Shown here piece after piece: positions 17,719 through 26,707 of a DNA stretch of 64,000 nucleotides. Within the stretch, counting starts at the first letter, position 1. Each line of letters opens with the position of its first letter. A program made the translations under genes and the position numbers. Under the pieces are notes generated by a model. The model was not told the origin of the DNA and ran no database searches. It worked only from the letters and a program-made list of their open reading frames with translations. Source of the DNA: Hoeflea_A sp965228785 (GTDB lineage Bacteria > Pseudomonadota > Alphaproteobacteria > Rhizobiales > Rhizobiaceae); contig CBDDIF010000001.1 of assembly GCA_965228785.1 (NCBI GenBank), positions 2,976,001-3,040,000 on the forward strand, written 5' to 3'.

Positions 17719-19129
17719 CTGCGATCACCAGGGTTTTGAGAAACGCAATCAAGGCGGTGCGGTCGTCATCGGAGGAACCGATGTAAGTGTCTCGGCTCGC
17801 CCTCCCGGCACCACCATGCGCCCGGATGACGGCGTCCAATGTCGTCAGGTCTCCACGATGCCCGTAAGGTGCTGTCGAGGCGATGCCCCAGAGTTCCGAG
17901 GTCATGAACACATCCCTGTCAACAAAGCGCTGGCCAAGGAGTTCGTTTCCGAGAATGTTGACAGCGCGGTCGGCGATCTTGTGGCGCTTGAGGTCGCCGA
18001 ACAGGGGAACCAGGACGGCACCGTTTTCGTCACGGGGTAGGGCTGCAACCCATGGAAGCCGTGACAGATCGTAGGTGACCGGCTGTTCGAGGTCTCCGGG
18101 GCGCAAGGTTCCTGCTGCATCGAACGATCCCGGATCGGCGAAGACCAGATTGTGGAGTGGCAAAGTCCGTTTGTGGCATTGAGCGCAGCCTATGTCGTCA
18201 AAAAGGTCGCTGCCGCGTGCCGCCAGATCGCGCCATTGGGCATTCTGTGGATCGAGCCGAGTGGGGGCACGGCGGGTTGCCTGCCAAGCGACGAGCGCCG
18301 AGACATCGCCCGCTGAAATTTCTTCGGTAACGCCGTCCTCATCAAAGTCATTAGTTCCGGTCCAGCGCTGGCCAAAGCGTTCGCTGGCCTGCATGCCATG
18401 GTGGTGGTTGAGGGCGTTAACGGTGAACTGCCGCAGTGAAGCAATCACACCCTTCTGGCTGAAAGGCCTAATCACCAGGTCCGTGTCCACGCCGTCGAGA
18501 TCGGAGAGGTCGACCATTCCGTCCGGGTGTGCGGCGATCTTGCCGAAGGAGACCCCTTTGGTTGCCAGCACGGTCGTTTGAATTTCGCCGGTCGACCGGG
18601 CTTTGGCCAGTGCTTCGCCACGCTGAATTTGCAAGTCAGCGCTCATTTCGCGGGCCAGCAGTTCGACCAGACCCGCACCCATGAGGTGATTGGTGTTGCG
18701 TTCGTTGGAAAACTGCGGGTCGGTGGTGTCGAAATCGGCGTTGGTAAACCCTTCTGATACAAACACGTTGGCCACCAGATCGCCGGCACCGCCGGTGACC
18801 GGGTCGGTGTGGCAGGACGAACAGGCATTGGCATCGGAGCCCGGTAGGCGCTGAAAAAGTTGCGGCGCGGGGCGTTTACGTTTGGTGGGGATGATGGCCT
18901 GGGTCGCCATCGGGCGTCCGACGCCGTCTGGATCGGTGAACTTTGCCATAAATAGCGTTTCGCCTTGATCAACCAGGGTCTTGAGTTGATCGTCCGTCAA
19001 CGATCCGGACAGGGCGGTCTGAGAGAGATGATCGGGAACCGCCTTTTCAGACCAGGGTTCGCCCGCACTCGCTGGAACAACAAGCGTACAAACGACAATC
19101 AGCGTTGCGAGAGTTCGATCAGAACGCAT
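17711..19129 (-). CDS. Di-heme DUF1111 family periplasmic oxidoreductase
   Basis: A 472-residue protein with a signal peptide (first about 22 residues, ending SAGEP) and two c-type heme motifs: CSSCH at 103-107 and CAQCH at 315-319, each in the setting of the DUF1111/di-heme oxidoreductase family, with the family-typical NTNHLMGAGLVE near 146. It would be matured in the periplasm as a multi-heme redox enzyme or putative peroxidase. It is sandwiched between the ROK repressor (11-base overlap) and the FG-GAP protein (8-base overlap), so all three are probably one transcript. Substrate unknown. Confidence 0.85.
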   Translation of the reverse strand: MRSDRTLATLIVVCTLVVPASAGEPWSEKAVPDHLSQTALSGSLTDDQLKTLVDQGETLFMAKFTDPDGVGRPMATQAIIPTKRKRPAPQLFQRLPGSDANACSSCHTDPVTGGAGDLVANVFVSEGFTNADFDTTDPQFSNERNTNHLMGAGLVELLAREMSADLQIQRGEALAKARSTGEIQTTVLATKGVSFGKIAAHPDGMVDLSDLDGVDTDLVIRPFSQKGVIASLRQFTVNALNHHHGMQASERFGQRWTGTNDFDEDGVTEEISAGDVSALVAWQATRRAPTRLDPQNAQWRDLAARGSDLFDDIGCAQCHKRTLPLHNLVFADPGSFDAAGTLRPGDLEQPVTYDLSRLPWVAALPRDENGAVLVPLFGDLKRHKIADRAVNILGNELLGQRFVDRDVFMTSELWGIASTAPYGHRGDLTTLDAVIRAHGGAGRASRDTYIGSSDDDRTALIAFLKTLVIADD

Positions 19130-20360
19130 GTTTCAGGACCTCGTTTTCCGACGGTGCTGCGTGGGCCAGCCATTCGTCGACCTCGAGTAGTGCGGTGATG
19201 GTACAGCCCTCTTCAATCAGTGGGCGTTCGTCCGGATAGCAGCGGATATCGATATCCTGCGCACCGATGGCGAGTTTCATATTCGCAAGCGCCTCACGAA
19301 GAGAAGCATCGATGAATTCGTAAGCCTTTGTGCCTTTGCCGACGAAGGCGATGGGAAAGGGATCGACGAGGGCGAACATGTCGGCAAGACCGGTCCCAAG
19401 TGCTCGCCCTGCTTCACGATAGGCTGACAGGGCATCGGCATCACCGGTTCGCGCTGCGGCATAGACTGCATCCATCTCCGTATCACTGATGTCATTTCGG
19501 GGCGGAGTATCGGCACTCGTCGCAAGTGACCGCCGGTAGATTGCGTAATCGCCGGCATAGGCCTCGATGCAACCGTGGCGGCCGCAGCGGCAAAGCGCGC
19601 CCTCAGGAATGTGTGAAAGATGTCCGAATTCCGTGCCCGAACTTCGTATGCCGCTGACCAGCTGGCCATTGAGCATCAGCCCCATGCCGATGCCGTGCGA
19701 CAGAAGGACCGCTCCGTAGTTGCGGTCGTAGTGCTCCGGTTCGCGCCAGTTGAGAGCCCGCGCGATCATACTGCAGTCGTTGGACACTTTGACAGGTGCG
19801 GAGAACGTGCCTTCCAGCGCCTGTTTGAAGGGCAGGTCGCGGTGGCGCGTAATCGGCGACCACAGCATGACGCTGCCGACCACGTCGGTCACGCCCTGAA
19901 CGCCGAGACGGATCCGTTTGAGCGGTCCTATCGGCGTCGTGATGCCGGCCTGCACGGACTTCAGGATAGAGCTCATCGCCTCGATAAAGTCGCCGGGTTC
20001 GGCCCGGCGGGCCGAGTAGGGCATATCCCGTTCGGCGATTCGGTTGCCGGCATAATCGGTAATCGCCACTGAAATGGCATCGAGCTGCAGAACGACCGAT
20101 GCAACAGAGCCGGCAGTTGGATTGAGAGCCAGTCGGACCTGTGGCCGACCGCGGCCGATATGGGCCGGCGCCTCATCATTCGGCCTCAGGATAACACCCT
20201 CTTCCAGCAGCTCGGAGGTTATGGCCGAGACCGTCGAGGCGCTCAATCCGGTGCGCGTCGAAATGCCTTTCCGCGACGCCGATCCGTTGCGGCGCAGCAC
20301 TGCCAGAACGCGGCTGCGATTGCGCTTTCGCACGTCGTCCGATCGACCGAGTTCAACCAC
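19119..20360 (-). CDS. ROK-family transcriptional repressor (XylR/NagC type)
   Basis: A 413-residue ROK protein. The N-terminal MarR-like winged helix is at about 10-70 (RKGISTRTGLSASTVSAITSELLEEGVI). The C-terminal ROK kinase fold has the zinc-binding cluster CRCGRHGCIEAYAG near residue 248 and a GTGLADMFALVDP segment. I place the start at GTG 20360, nine bases after a GGGAGGA; a TTG at 20378 would overlap that ribosome site. It is divergent from xylF and is the likely xylose-responsive repressor of xylFHG-xylA. Its 3' end overlaps the di-heme gene, so repressor and di-heme/FG-GAP genes are probably co-transcribed. Confidence 0.87.
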   Translation of the reverse strand: MVELGRSDDVRKRNRSRVLAVLRRNGSASRKGISTRTGLSASTVSAITSELLEEGVILRPNDEAPAHIGRGRPQVRLALNPTAGSVASVVLQLDAISVAITDYAGNRIAERDMPYSARRAEPGDFIEAMSSILKSVQAGITTPIGPLKRIRLGVQGVTDVVGSVMLWSPITRHRDLPFKQALEGTFSAPVKVSNDCSMIARALNWREPEHYDRNYGAVLLSHGIGMGLMLNGQLVSGIRSSGTEFGHLSHIPEGALCRCGRHGCIEAYAGDYAIYRRSLATSADTPPRNDISDTEMDAVYAAARTGDADALSAYREAGRALGTGLADMFALVDPFPIAFVGKGTKAYEFIDASLREALANMKLAIGAQDIDIRCYPDERPLIEEGCTITALLEVDEWLAHAAPSENEVLKHAF

Positions 20361-20449
20361 CCTCGCAATTCCTCCCAAATGCGCTCTCTATGCTGCAATG
20401 CAAAAATTATTGCTTCATTGCAACAACTTAGCGTCATGTGAAATTCAAG

Positions 20450-20478
20450 TTGACACAGCTGGAGGAATAAGTCACTAT
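20450..20478 (+). promoter_or_regulatory. Probable xylF promoter
   Basis: A consensus TTGACA (20450-20455), a 17-base spacer and CACTAT (20473-20478) lie about 95 bases upstream of xylF. Just upstream, GCAAT/ATTGC inverted elements around 20395-20425 are a candidate ROK operator. The match to -35 is exact and to -10 is partial. Confidence 0.55.
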
Positions 20479-20573
20479 TTTTTTCGAGCCTCGAATTAAA
20501 TGGCTCATTGGCAATTGTGGGGCGTTGAACGGGAGGTTCCGACCGGCGGCCCACCCACCGGGAGGTTACACTT

Positions 20574-21614
20574 ATGAAACTCTTTAAGGTCGCACTTATG
20601 GGTGCGGTATTCGCTGTCTCGTCCGCCGGCGCTGCGCTGGCCGAAGGCAAGACCATTGGCGTGTCCTGGTCGAATTTCCAGGAAGAGCGCTGGAAGACGG
20701 ACGAAGCCGCTATGAAGGCCGCCATCGAGGCTGCGGGCAACAAATACATCTCCGCGGATGCTCAGTCGTCGGCATCGAAACAGCTCACCGACGTCGAGTC
20801 GCTGATCTCCCAGGGAGCTAACGCGCTCATCATTCTGGCTCAGGATTCAGGCGCCATCGGTCCGGCCGTCGAAAAGGCTTCTGCCGAAGGCATCCCGGTG
20901 GTCGGTTATGACCGGTTGATTGAAAATCCGGAAGCCTTCTACATCACCTTCGACAACAAGGAAGTTGGTCGGATGCAGGCGAGGGCTGTCTTTGCCGCTC
21001 AGCCTCAAGGCAACTACGCCTTCATCAAAGGTTCGTCTGCCGATCCGAACGCCGATTTCCTGTTCTCCGGTCAGATGGAAGTGCTGAAGGAAGCCATGGA
21101 CTCCGGCAAAATCAAGAATGTCGGCGAAGCATACACTGACGGCTGGAAGCCCGAAAACGCACAAAAGAACATGGAGCAGATCCTGACCGCCAACAACAAT
21201 GCGGTTGACGCAGTGGTCGCTTCCAATGACGGCACCGCCGGCGGCGTCGTCGCTGCGCTTTCCGCTCAGGGGATGGACGGCTCGGTTCCGGTTTCCGGCC
21301 AGGACGGCGACCATGCCGCCCTTAACCGTGTGGCTCTCGGCACGCAGACTGTGTCTGTCTGGAAGGATGCTCGCGAGCTGGGCAAAAATGCAGCGATCGC
21401 TGCATCGTTGCTCGCTGACGGCCAGTCGATGAGTGACGTTCCCGGTGCCGTCAAATGGAGTGACGGACCTGCCGGCATTGAAATGAATGCCGTTTTCCTG
21501 GCCCCGGTACCGGTTACCCGCGAAAACCTGAACGTCGTCATTGACGCCGGTTGGGTTGCCAAGGACGTTGTCTGTCAGGGCGTTCCCGCTGGTTCGGTCG
21601 CAGCCTGCAACTAA
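20574..21614 (+). CDS. xylF: D-xylose ABC transporter, periplasmic binding protein
   Basis: A 346-residue SBP family-2 protein with a signal peptide (about 23 residues, ending GAALA before EGKTIGV). The mature N-terminus GVSWSNFQEERWKTDEAAM and the loop IPVVGYDRLI are characteristic of XylF. It captures xylose in the periplasm and delivers it to the XylH permease encoded 253 bases downstream. GGGAGG precedes the ATG. Next to xylA and a ROK repressor, the substrate assignment is strong. A short hairpin starts right at its stop codon. Confidence 0.92.
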   Translation: MKLFKVALMGAVFAVSSAGAALAEGKTIGVSWSNFQEERWKTDEAAMKAAIEAAGNKYISADAQSSASKQLTDVESLISQGANALIILAQDSGAIGPAVEKASAEGIPVVGYDRLIENPEAFYITFDNKEVGRMQARAVFAAQPQGNYAFIKGSSADPNADFLFSGQMEVLKEAMDSGKIKNVGEAYTDGWKPENAQKNMEQILTANNNAVDAVVASNDGTAGGVVAALSAQGMDGSVPVSGQDGDHAALNRVALGTQTVSVWKDARELGKNAAIAASLLADGQSMSDVPGAVKWSDGPAGIEMNAVFLAPVPVTRENLNVVIDAGWVAKDVVCQGVPAGSVAACN

Positions 21615-21627
21615 CGCCAGAGGCGTT
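21613..21627 (+). repeat. Small hairpin at the xylF stop codon
   Basis: AACGCC and GGCGTT flank a three-base loop beginning inside the stop codon. It probably protects the xylF message from 3' decay. No T-run follows. Confidence 0.5.
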
Positions 21628-21633
21628 GTGATG

Positions 21634-21829
21634 AGCGCCGCGACCTAGTGGTCCGACCGCAACGTTTGCATCCCCGTGCTGCACGCCTTGTGAGCAAACG
21701 TTGCGGACATAGGGACCACCAGAGACATAGTCTTCCTAGTGGATCTTTTGGTTCAGACATTTGATTTTCGACCCGCCACAAATGGGATATCAAATGTCTG
21801 AACCGATCCACTAGCTAGGTCGCGGCGCT
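21634..21829. repeat. 196-bp cloverleaf-like nested palindromic element between xylF and xylH
   Basis: The outermost arms are a perfect 15-bp inverted repeat (21634-21648 against 21815-21829, AGCGCCGCGACCTAG). Inside are two long hairpins. The first pairs 21649-21654 with 21713-21718 and 21657-21669 with 21694-21706. The second pairs 21736-21745 with 21805-21814 and 21750-21765 with 21789-21804. Both inner hairpins begin with CCTAGTGG. The structure resembles rhizobial intergenic mosaic repeats or a non-autonomous element inserted into another. It has no coding capacity and separates binding-protein and permease genes within one operon. Confidence 0.85.
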
Positions 21830-21867
21830 TTCCTTAGAATTCGTATTTTTCCAGGGGAGGAGCCGTC

Positions 21868-23184
21868 ATGTCCGACGCCACGGACTCACGGCCTGCGGCC
21901 GATACCGCTCGCCAAGCCGAACTTTCGATGGTGGCGAAATTCTTCAAGGCCACGGAACTCGATACGCGCATGCTCGGCATGGTCGGAGCATTGCTGCTGA
22001 TCTGGATCCTGTTCGACATTTTCTCCGGCGGTCTTTTCCTGACGCCAAGAAACCTGTGGAACCTGTCGGTCCAGACTGCGTCGATCGCCGTCATGGCGAC
22101 CGGCATGGTGCTCATCATCGTTACCCGCAATATCGACCTGTCGGTCGGGTCCGTCCTGGGCTTCATCGGCATGATCATGGGCGTCACTCAAGCCGAGATC
22201 ATTCCGAGTATGATCGGCTTCGACAACCCGTTTACCTGGATCCTCACGCTGGCCGTCGGCGTCGTGCTCGGTGCTGTGATCGGCGCGCTGCACGGCTACA
22301 TCATCGCCTTCATGGCTGTGCCGGCCTTTATCGTGACCCTCGGCGGCTTGCTCGTCTGGCGCGGTGCGGCTTGGTGGGTGACGTCGGGGCGCACCGTCGC
22401 GCCGATGGATTCGACCTTTCGACTGCTCGGCGGAGGACCCGCCGGTTCAATTGGCGAAATCGCAAGTTGGGTTTTCGCGATCATCGTCTGTATCGCCATC
22501 ATTCTTCTGATCGCCAACGGACGGCGGCAGCGCAAGCGGTTCAAATTCCCGCTTCGCCCCATATGGGCCGAGACGTTCCTGGCGACGGTTGGCTGTGCCC
22601 TGGTGTTGGGCGCCGTATGGATAGCAAATTCCTACTATTGGCCGGTTGGCATCATTCGCAAATACATTCGCGAGAACAATCTGACGATTGCTGAAACCGA
22701 CCTGGTCGTTGCACACGGCATCGCCATTCCGGTTCTGGTGGCCATCATGGTCGGTGTGGTCATGACTTTCCTGGCCACTCGTACTTCTTTTGGCCGCTAT
22801 GTCTTTGCGCTTGGAGGCAACCCGGAGGCCGCGGATCTCGCGGGCATCAACACGCGCTGGGTGACCGTGAAGATCTTCATGATCATGGGTATCCTGTGTG
22901 CGATCGCCGCAGCCATTTCGACGGCTCGTCTGAATGCCGCGACAAACGCACTGGGAACGCTTGACGAACTGCTCACAATTGCTGCGGCGGTGATCGGGGG
23001 CACCTCGCTTGCCGGTGGCGTCGGAACCATTGCCGGTGCGATGATTGGAGCGCTGGTGATGCAGTCGCTGCAATCGGGCATGGTGCTAATGGGGCTCGAC
23101 ACGCCACTGCAGAATATCGTGGTCGGCATTGTTTTGGTTATCGCCGTCTGGCTCGACACCATGTACCGCAGAGCGCAGGCCTAG
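21868..23184 (+). CDS. xylH: D-xylose ABC transporter permease
   Basis: A 438-residue permease of the RbsC/XylH family with about ten to twelve membrane helices. The family signature around RNIDLSVGSVLGFIGM is near residue 90, the internal loop FALGGNPEAADLAGI near residue 312, and a glycine-rich GGTSLAGGVGTIAGAMIGAL near residue 375. The length exceeds the 320-residue RbsC but matches the longer XylH/rhizobial type, which has an extra central insertion. It begins after the cloverleaf repeat and has an AGGGGAGGAG ribosome site. Confidence 0.9.
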   Translation: MSDATDSRPAADTARQAELSMVAKFFKATELDTRMLGMVGALLLIWILFDIFSGGLFLTPRNLWNLSVQTASIAVMATGMVLIIVTRNIDLSVGSVLGFIGMIMGVTQAEIIPSMIGFDNPFTWILTLAVGVVLGAVIGALHGYIIAFMAVPAFIVTLGGLLVWRGAAWWVTSGRTVAPMDSTFRLLGGGPAGSIGEIASWVFAIIVCIAIILLIANGRRQRKRFKFPLRPIWAETFLATVGCALVLGAVWIANSYYWPVGIIRKYIRENNLTIAETDLVVAHGIAIPVLVAIMVGVVMTFLATRTSFGRYVFALGGNPEAADLAGINTRWVTVKIFMIMGILCAIAAAISTARLNAATNALGTLDELLTIAAAVIGGTSLAGGVGTIAGAMIGALVMQSLQSGMVLMGLDTPLQNIVVGIVLVIAVWLDTMYRRAQA

Positions 23185-23199
23185 TAGGGGAGAAAATCG

Positions 23200-23988
23200 A
23201 TGACGACTGAATCCGACACCAGGCCCCTCGTGGACATGCGCAACATCTCTATTTCGTTCGGCGGCATTCGCGCCGTCGATGACGCCTCGGTGGATCTTTA
23301 CCCGGGTGAGGTGGTTGCGCTGCTCGGTCACAATGGCGCCGGCAAATCGACACTTATCAAGATCCTGTCGGGCGCCTATCCGCGCGAAAGCGGCGAGATC
23401 CATGTCGACGGGCAAACAGCGTCGATCGCCAATCCGCGCGATGCCAAGGCCTACGGGATCGAAACGATCTATCAGACCCTTGCGTTGGCCGACAATGTCG
23501 ACACGGCAGCCAATCTCTATCTCGGCCGTGAGCTGCGGACCGCCTGGGGGACGCTGGATGATGTGGCCATGGAGGCCAGGGCCCGTGAGGTCATGGGGCG
23601 GCTTAACCCGCGTTTCCAGCGCTTCAAGGAACCGGTGAAGGCACTGTCCGGTGGGCAGCGGCAGTCGGTGGCCATTGCCCGGGCGATCTTGTTCAACGCC
23701 CGCATTCTGATCATGGACGAACCGACGGCGGCGCTTGGACCGGAAGAGACGGCCCAGGTTGCGGAGCTGATCCGGCAATTGAAGGCGGAAGGTATCGGTA
23801 TCTTCCTGATCAGCCATGATATCCACGACGTGTTCGACCTCGCCGATCGGGTGAGCGTCATGAAGAACGGCCAGATTGTCGGCCATGCAAAGGTTGGGGA
23901 CGTTGATGAGGACGAGGTCCTGGGCATGATCATTCTGGGCAAGTGTCCACCCGGCGCAACGCCGGGACCAGGGGCGCTTTCGTCCTAA
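23200..23988 (+). CDS. xylG: D-xylose ABC transporter ATP-binding protein (single NBD)
   Basis: A 262-residue ATPase with Walker A GHNGAGKST near residue 43, signature LSGGQRQ near 148 and Walker B ILIMDEPTAALG near 168. It has one nucleotide-binding domain, unlike the roughly 500-residue tandem XylG of enteric bacteria; this single-domain form is common in alphaproteobacterial fructose/xylose importers and presumably works as a homodimer. It starts 15 bases after xylH and completes the importer. Confidence 0.88.
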   Translation: MTTESDTRPLVDMRNISISFGGIRAVDDASVDLYPGEVVALLGHNGAGKSTLIKILSGAYPRESGEIHVDGQTASIANPRDAKAYGIETIYQTLALADNVDTAANLYLGRELRTAWGTLDDVAMEARAREVMGRLNPRFQRFKEPVKALSGGQRQSVAIARAILFNARILIMDEPTAALGPEETAQVAELIRQLKAEGIGIFLISHDIHDVFDLADRVSVMKNGQIVGHAKVGDVDEDEVLGMIILGKCPPGATPGPGALSS

Positions 23989-24298
23989 CCTCCGACTGCG
24001 CGAGACGCTTCGGCGCCAGGTTTGTCGCTGAGCAAAAAAACACTCAGGTCACTCTTGGAGGCGCACTCGAATGTGCGGCGCCTCCGGAGTGTGTATGAAG
24101 ATCCGTGTGGATCGAGATGCTGACCGCGCTGTTGGAGGCATGATGAAGCTTTATTTGTGGACGTCCGGCGTCACGACGGTCCCGATGGACAGAAACCATC
24201 GTGCCATTGCCCTTAGCGCCAAGAGACGTTCTGGCAGGCCATTGAAGACCCCAATCAAATCAATCGATAGACACACCCGACAAGACGGAGTTTGAGTT
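23989..24298. other. 310-base gap between xylG and xylA
   Basis: No convincing gene. It contains a hairpin (GGAGGCGC at 24057-24064 with GCGCCTCC at 24078-24085, 13-base loop) without a T-run. A 74-codon open frame at 24071-24295 lacks a ribosome site and any recognisable composition or family. The gap may hold a separate xylA promoter, but I see no clear -35/-10 pair. Confidence 0.5.
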
Positions 24299-25609
24299 AT
24301 GAGCACAGGATTTTTTGGAGACATCACACAGATTGGCTACGAGGGGCCGAACAGCACCAATCCGTTTGCTTTCAGGCATTACAATCCGGATGAAGTGGTG
24401 CTCGGCAAACGGCTTGAGGACCATCTGCGCTTTGCCGTGTGCTATTGGCACAATTTCGTCTGGCCGGGTCTGGATCCGTTCGGTGGCCAGACCTTCGACC
24501 GGCCGTGGTTCGGCGACACCATGGACCATGCTAGGCACAAGGCCGATGTCGCGTTCGAAATGTTCACGCTGCTGGGTGCGCCGTTCTATTGCTTCCACGA
24601 TGTGGACGTTCGGCCAGAAGGCGCGAACTTTGCGGAGAACACCAGGAACCTCAACGAAATCGTTGATTATTTTTCCCAAAAGCAGGCCGATACCGGCATG
24701 AAACTGCTCTGGGGCACCGCCAACCTGTTCTCCCATAGCCGCTATATGGCGGGTGCCGCGACCAATCCGGATCCGGATGTATTCGCCTTTGCCGCGGCTA
24801 CTGTTAAGACCTGTATCGATGCGACCCATCGGCTTGGTGGCGCCAATTACGTGCTGTGGGGCGGCCGCGAGGGTTATGAAACCTTGCTTAACACCAATGT
24901 CGGGCAGGAACTGGATCAATTGGGCCGGTTTCTCAACCTGGTAGTCGAATACAAACACAAGGTCGGCTTCACCGGGACAATCCTGATCGAGCCCAAACCG
25001 CAGGAGCCGACGAAACACCAGTACGATTTCGATGTCGCCACGGTGTATGGGTTCCTCAAGCGCTATGGCCTGGAAAACGAAGTCAAACTCAATATTGAGC
25101 AGGGCCATGCTATCCTGGCCGGCCATTCCTTCGAGCACGAGCTGGCATTGGCCAATGCGCTTGGCGTGTTCGGATCGATCGACATGAACCGCAACGACTA
25201 TCAGTCCGGCTGGGATACGGATCAATTTCCCAACAACGTGCCGGAGATGGCTCTGGCCTACTACCACGTGCTGCAAGGCGGGGGCTTCTCGACGGGCGGC
25301 ACGAATTTCGATGCCAAGCTGCGTCGTCAGTCGATCGAGCCGGACGACCTGTTGATGGCCCATATTGGCGGCATGGATTGCTGCGCTCGCGGTATCAAGG
25401 CTGCGGCAGCCATGATCGAGGACAAGGCGCTGTCATCCTTTGTCGACGAACGCTATGCCGGATGGCAGGGTGATGAGGCACAGAAAATGCTGCGTGGCGA
25501 TTATTCACTTGACGAAATCGAAGCCTATGTTGAATCGGCCGACGTCAATCCAAATGCCCGTTCGGGACGCCAGGAAATGCTGGAGAACATCGTCAACCGC
25601 TACGTCTGA
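24299..25609 (+). CDS. xylA: Xylose isomerase
   Basis: A 436-residue class II xylose isomerase converting D-xylose to D-xylulose. Catalytic and metal motifs are present: FCFHDVDVRPEG (His near residue 100), YVLWGGREGYETLLNTN near 182, LIEPKPQEPTKHQYDFD near 230 and DMNRNDYQSGWDTDQFP near 295. Length and motif order match the E. coli and rhizobial enzymes. It follows xylFHG on the same strand. No xylulokinase (xylB) is in the window, so the pathway must finish elsewhere. Confidence 0.97.
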   Translation: MSTGFFGDITQIGYEGPNSTNPFAFRHYNPDEVVLGKRLEDHLRFAVCYWHNFVWPGLDPFGGQTFDRPWFGDTMDHARHKADVAFEMFTLLGAPFYCFHDVDVRPEGANFAENTRNLNEIVDYFSQKQADTGMKLLWGTANLFSHSRYMAGAATNPDPDVFAFAAATVKTCIDATHRLGGANYVLWGGREGYETLLNTNVGQELDQLGRFLNLVVEYKHKVGFTGTILIEPKPQEPTKHQYDFDVATVYGFLKRYGLENEVKLNIEQGHAILAGHSFEHELALANALGVFGSIDMNRNDYQSGWDTDQFPNNVPEMALAYYHVLQGGGFSTGGTNFDAKLRRQSIEPDDLLMAHIGGMDCCARGIKAAAAMIEDKALSSFVDERYAGWQGDEAQKMLRGDYSLDEIEAYVESADVNPNARSGRQEMLENIVNRYV

Positions 25610-25711
25610 TCAGCAGTCAGGATCGGTTATCCGTCGCAAATTGGTACTGGCTTTCCGGGTGGCAACGCTCCATAAATCACCGGATGCGAGTGTATAGCGG
25701 CGGAGCCGGCA

Positions 25712-26707
25712 TTGATCGAAACACCATATCTTCTGTTCTTGGGCGATGCGCCCGACGCTCTGGCGGCTAAGGTCGCCCAGGGAATCAAGGACTGGCGGCC
25801 GGAACTGGCCGTCGGTCAATTGCGACTGTCGGGCTGTAACGCCGACATGGGGCTTGAAGAGCTGACGGTTGCCGAAGCGGCCGACCGTGGCGCCAAGACC
25901 ATGGTGATCGGTGTCGCCAATCGCGGTGGTCTTATCTCCGACAGCTGGATGGCTGCTCTGAAGGCGGCACTAAATGCCGGCCTGGACCTGGCATCGGGCC
26001 TTCACAACCACCTGAACGATGAGCAGGAACTGGTGGACCTGGCGGCCGAGCGCGGCCGCAAACTGCACGATGTGCGCATTCCTCCGGTTGCCTATCCGAT
26101 TGCCAACGGCGTCAAGCGCAGCGGCAAGAGGTGCTTGTTGATCGGCAGCGATTGTTCCTGCGGCAAGATGTACACGGCACTTTGTCTGGAACGTGAAATG
26201 CGCAGGCAGGGCATGAATGCGACGTTCCGTGCCACCGGCCAGACCGGCATTTTGATCACCGGCGGCGGCGTGCCGCTCGACGCAGTGGTTGCCGATTTCA
26301 TGGCTGGTGCCGTTGAGTACCTGACACCCGACAACGAACCCGATCACTGGGATCTGATCGAGGGGCAGGGCAGTATCTTCCATCCGTCTTATTCGGGCGT
26401 TTCCATGGCGTTGATCCATGGGGGCCAGCCGGACGCGATGATTATCTGCGACGAACCAAATCGGCCGCATATGCGCGGCCTGCCGGACTACAAGGCCCAG
26501 AGCCTCGAAAAGCTGCGCGATACTGCGCTTGTGCTGGCGCGCATCGTCAATCCGAACTGTCGGGTCACGGGCGTTTCGCTGAACACGTCTGCCATGGGTG
26601 AAGCAGAAGCGCACGACTATGCCAAGCGTGTCGAGGACCGCATGGGTCTGCCGACCGTCGATCCTTATCGTCACGGCGCCCAACGCCTGGTCGCTGCGCT
26701 GGCATGA
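25712..26707 (+). CDS. dgcN: DUF1611 N-acetyltransferase of D-glutamate catabolism (DgcN-like)
   Basis: A 331-residue DUF1611 protein. A P-loop-like GSDCSCGKMYTALCLE sits near residue 145, with TGQTGILITGGGVPLDA near 177 and EGQGSIFHPSYSGV near 220. DgcN proteins of marine bacteria N-acetylate D-glutamate in a two-gene pathway with the racemase DgcA, whose homologue is encoded next, overlapping by four bases. It starts at TTG 25712 after a GGAG. The pairing with an enolase-superfamily racemase and a D-amino-acid transaminase makes this identification good; older annotations would call it an epimerase-like or hypothetical protein. Confidence 0.8.
   Translation: MIETPYLLFLGDAPDALAAKVAQGIKDWRPELAVGQLRLSGCNADMGLEELTVAEAADRGAKTMVIGVANRGGLISDSWMAALKAALNAGLDLASGLHNHLNDEQELVDLAAERGRKLHDVRIPPVAYPIANGVKRSGKRCLLIGSDCSCGKMYTALCLEREMRRQGMNATFRATGQTGILITGGGVPLDAVVADFMAGAVEYLTPDNEPDHWDLIEGQGSIFHPSYSGVSMALIHGGQPDAMIICDEPNRPHMRGLPDYKAQSLEKLRDTALVLARIVNPNCRVTGVSLNTSAMGEAEAHDYAKRVEDRMGLPTVDPYRHGAQRLVAALA

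Noticed and set aside
24071..24295. Possible small gene between xylG and xylA
   Set aside because: It begins inside a hairpin, lacks a Shine-Dalgarno, is rich in Arg and shows no family features.
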